Shown: positions 63,137-64,000 of the stretch, one piece after another | Position numbering within the stretch: the first letter of the stretch is position 1 | How the letters are laid out: each line of letters begins with the position of its first letter | NCBI GenBank assembly: GCA_963851405.1 | Contig: CAWKPB010000004.1 | Span: 147,402-211,401 of the forward strand | Origin: JANPBY01 sp963851405 | Lineage (GTDB): Bacteria; Actinomycetota; Actinomycetes; DATJPE01 | DNA length: 64,000 bases | Direction: 5' to 3' | Translations under genes and position numbers: made by a program | The notes under the pieces: generated by a model | Told to the model about the DNA's origin: nothing | Database searches by the model: none | The model's input: the letters and a program-made list of their open reading frames with translations, nothing else

Positions 63137-63160
63137 CTCTGAGCAGCTGGGAGCTCAGAG
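63137..63160 (+). terminator. First hairpin after fasciclin gene 1
   Basis: CTCTGAGC (63137-63144) and GCTCAGAG (63153-63160) form a perfect 8-bp stem with an 8-base loop. Confidence 0.45.
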
Positions 63161-63175
63161 CCCCTTCAGGAAAGC

Positions 63176-63218
63176 GAAGGCCCGTACCTCCGGATCCCCT
63201 CCGGATGTACGGGCCTTC
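63176..63218 (+). terminator. Second, longer hairpin after fasciclin gene 1
   Basis: GAAGGCCCGTAC (63176-63187) pairs with GTACGGGCCTTC (63207-63218), with an inner TCCGG/CCGGA stem. It separates the two fasciclin units and is followed by only a short T-containing stretch. Confidence 0.6.
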
Positions 63219-63281
63219 GGCCGTTCTCGCCGCCGTGCCAGCGTTGGGCGCCGGCGGGGTGGAAAAGAATTTCAGCAGGGT

Positions 63282-63310
63282 GCATCCAAGGTGAGTGCTC
63301 GTGCGGAAGT
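63282..63310 (+). promoter_or_regulatory. Two-block promoter of fasciclin gene 2
   Basis: GCATCC (63282-63287), 17 bp, GGAAGT (63305-63310). AGGGGTGACAGCACA follows in both genes, while the spacers differ. Conservation of only the blocks argues for function. Confidence 0.55.
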
Positions 63311-63360
63311 AGGGGTGACAGCACAGACACCCAATCCCCTCATCGAAAGGACTCTTCCCA

Positions 63361-64000
63361 ATGCGCATCGCCAAGAGTTTCGCCGCACTAGCCACCGTTG
63401 GCGTCCTCGCCGCCGGAGCCGTCGCAGTCGCGCCGGCAGCCACCGCCAAGGACGCCGAGCTGGGCAACACGTCGCTGGCCACCGTCCTCGGCAACGACCT
63501 CGTCCCCGGCAACGGCTTCGACAAGAACTGGGATGACTTCGACATCGTCCGCGAAGCGATCGACGCCGTCATCGCCACCAAGGGCGTGGATGGCACCCCC
63601 GTCGCGCTGCTCGCCGACGGCGACGTTGCGCTGACCGCCTTCGTCCCCACCGACCGGGCGTTCCGCCGGCTGGTTAACGACGTGACCGGCACCTGGCCCA
63701 GCGAGAAGAACACCTTCGCCACCGTGGCCAGCCTGGGCATCGACACCGTCGAGGCCGTGCTGCTCTACCACGTCGTGCCGGGCACCATCGACTCCGCAGC
63801 TGCGCTCGCCGCTGACGGCGCCACCGTCGACACCGTTCTCGGCGCCGGCATCACGGTCAACGTCCGCTCGACCGACCCGCTGAAGGTGCGCCTGATCGAC
63901 CAGGACACCGACGACCTGAACCCGAAGTTGATCCCTGCCGCCCTCGACATCAACAAGGGCAACATGCAGATCGCGCACGGCATCAACCGCGTCCTGCGCC
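63361..64000 (+). CDS. Secreted fasciclin-domain protein 2 (3' end off the window)
   Basis: 213 residues are present. Signal peptide MRIAKSFAALATVGVLAAGA differs from protein 1 by one residue in this stretch. The FAS1 domain reads LTAFVPTDRAFRRLV, LLYHVVPGT and a C-terminal MQIAHGINRVLR. It diverges more in the mature part than in the signal peptide. GAAAGG upstream acts as ribosome site. It is driven by its own copy of the two-block promoter after a terminator, so the genes are co-regulated but separately transcribed. Confidence 0.92.
   Translation, partial: MRIAKSFAALATVGVLAAGAVAVAPAATAKDAELGNTSLATVLGNDLVPGNGFDKNWDDFDIVREAIDAVIATKGVDGTPVALLADGDVALTAFVPTDRAFRRLVNDVTGTWPSEKNTFATVASLGIDTVEAVLLYHVVPGTIDSAAALAADGATVDTVLGAGITVNVRSTDPLKVRLIDQDTDDLNPKLIPAALDINKGNMQIAHGINRVLR

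Overview
The window is a chromosomal segment of a high-GC, mycothiol-producing actinobacterium. The evidence is the codon use, many GTG starts, an MshB homologue, DUF3117 and Rv3235-family proteins, a TatB/HtrA pair, and a gene order that follows Mycobacterium tuberculosis over long stretches (HtrA, TatB, Mrp, MgtE-like, O-methyltransferase, DUF3117, TagA, DivIVA-like, FolP2, LOG, DapE, DapD, DapC, FdxA, MshB, TypA). The genus cannot be named from this sequence. No rRNA, tRNA, CRISPR array, transposase or phage gene was seen. Both ends cut a gene: a HAD hydrolase on the left and a fasciclin protein on the right.

Layout. 1-4.8 kb: partial HAD hydrolase, a CpaE-like ATPase and a CpaB-like SAF protein on the minus strand, then a small HTH protein, a hypothetical protein, and a LysM protein with an Rv3235-family partner. 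Three TAAAC repeats at exact 10-bp spacing lie upstream of the LysM gene. 4.8-10.4 kb: SecA, two RimJ/L-type acetyltransferases, an F420:NADP reductase-like protein and PhzF. 10.5-16.2 kb: MgtE-N/CBS protein, DUF1003, Mrp, TatB, HtrA, O-methyltransferase, DUF3117. The sigE-rseA pair found next to htrA in M. tuberculosis is absent. 16.3-25.3 kb: PaaX, TagA, SRPBCC, DivIVA-like protein with a 15-bp tandem repeat, MetE-like and FolP2-like proteins, two overlapping LOG proteins, YceI, then divergent dapE and dapD separated by only 17 bp. 25.3-30.8 kb: a two-domain cell-wall protein, DapC, 7Fe ferredoxin, an acetyltransferase and a VanW protein. DapD, DapC and DapE give the succinylase arm of meso-diaminopimelate/lysine synthesis.

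30.9-41.8 kb (minus strand) is the most unusual part. It holds a probable operon: FtsH-like membrane AAA+ metalloprotease, CheW, three six-helix chemoreceptors, a CheA-REC hybrid kinase and a REC-GAF response regulator, ending in a strong hairpin. There is no cheB, cheR, cheY or flagellar gene. The three receptors have different membrane parts but share an 835-bp signalling cassette that reads as identical at the DNA level and has codon use unlike its surroundings. One copy carries a 1-base deletion in a C-run.

41.9-53.3 kb: MshB, an S9 prolyl-oligopeptidase-type peptidase, a complete Dpp/Opp-type peptide importer (dppC-A-B-D-F order) with a perfect 18-bp hairpin after the binding protein gene, and TypA/BipA. 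53.5-57.6 kb: a succinate dehydrogenase locus (membrane subunit, flavoprotein, iron-sulfur protein). The last two genes carry eight apparent single-base indels although every conserved motif can be read, and the SdhB frame continues into a TPR-like tail. 57.6-64 kb: TauE/SafE exporter, TolB-like lipoprotein, pterin dehydratase, a hypothetical membrane protein, a tandem array of hairpin-forming 21-22-bp repeats, a zinc-ribbon SDR without the catalytic Tyr, and two tandem secreted fasciclin proteins with a shared two-block promoter.

A theme across the window is leaderless expression: at least eleven promoters place a TANNNT box 6-7 nt before the start codon, and four more genes have a close CANNNT variant.
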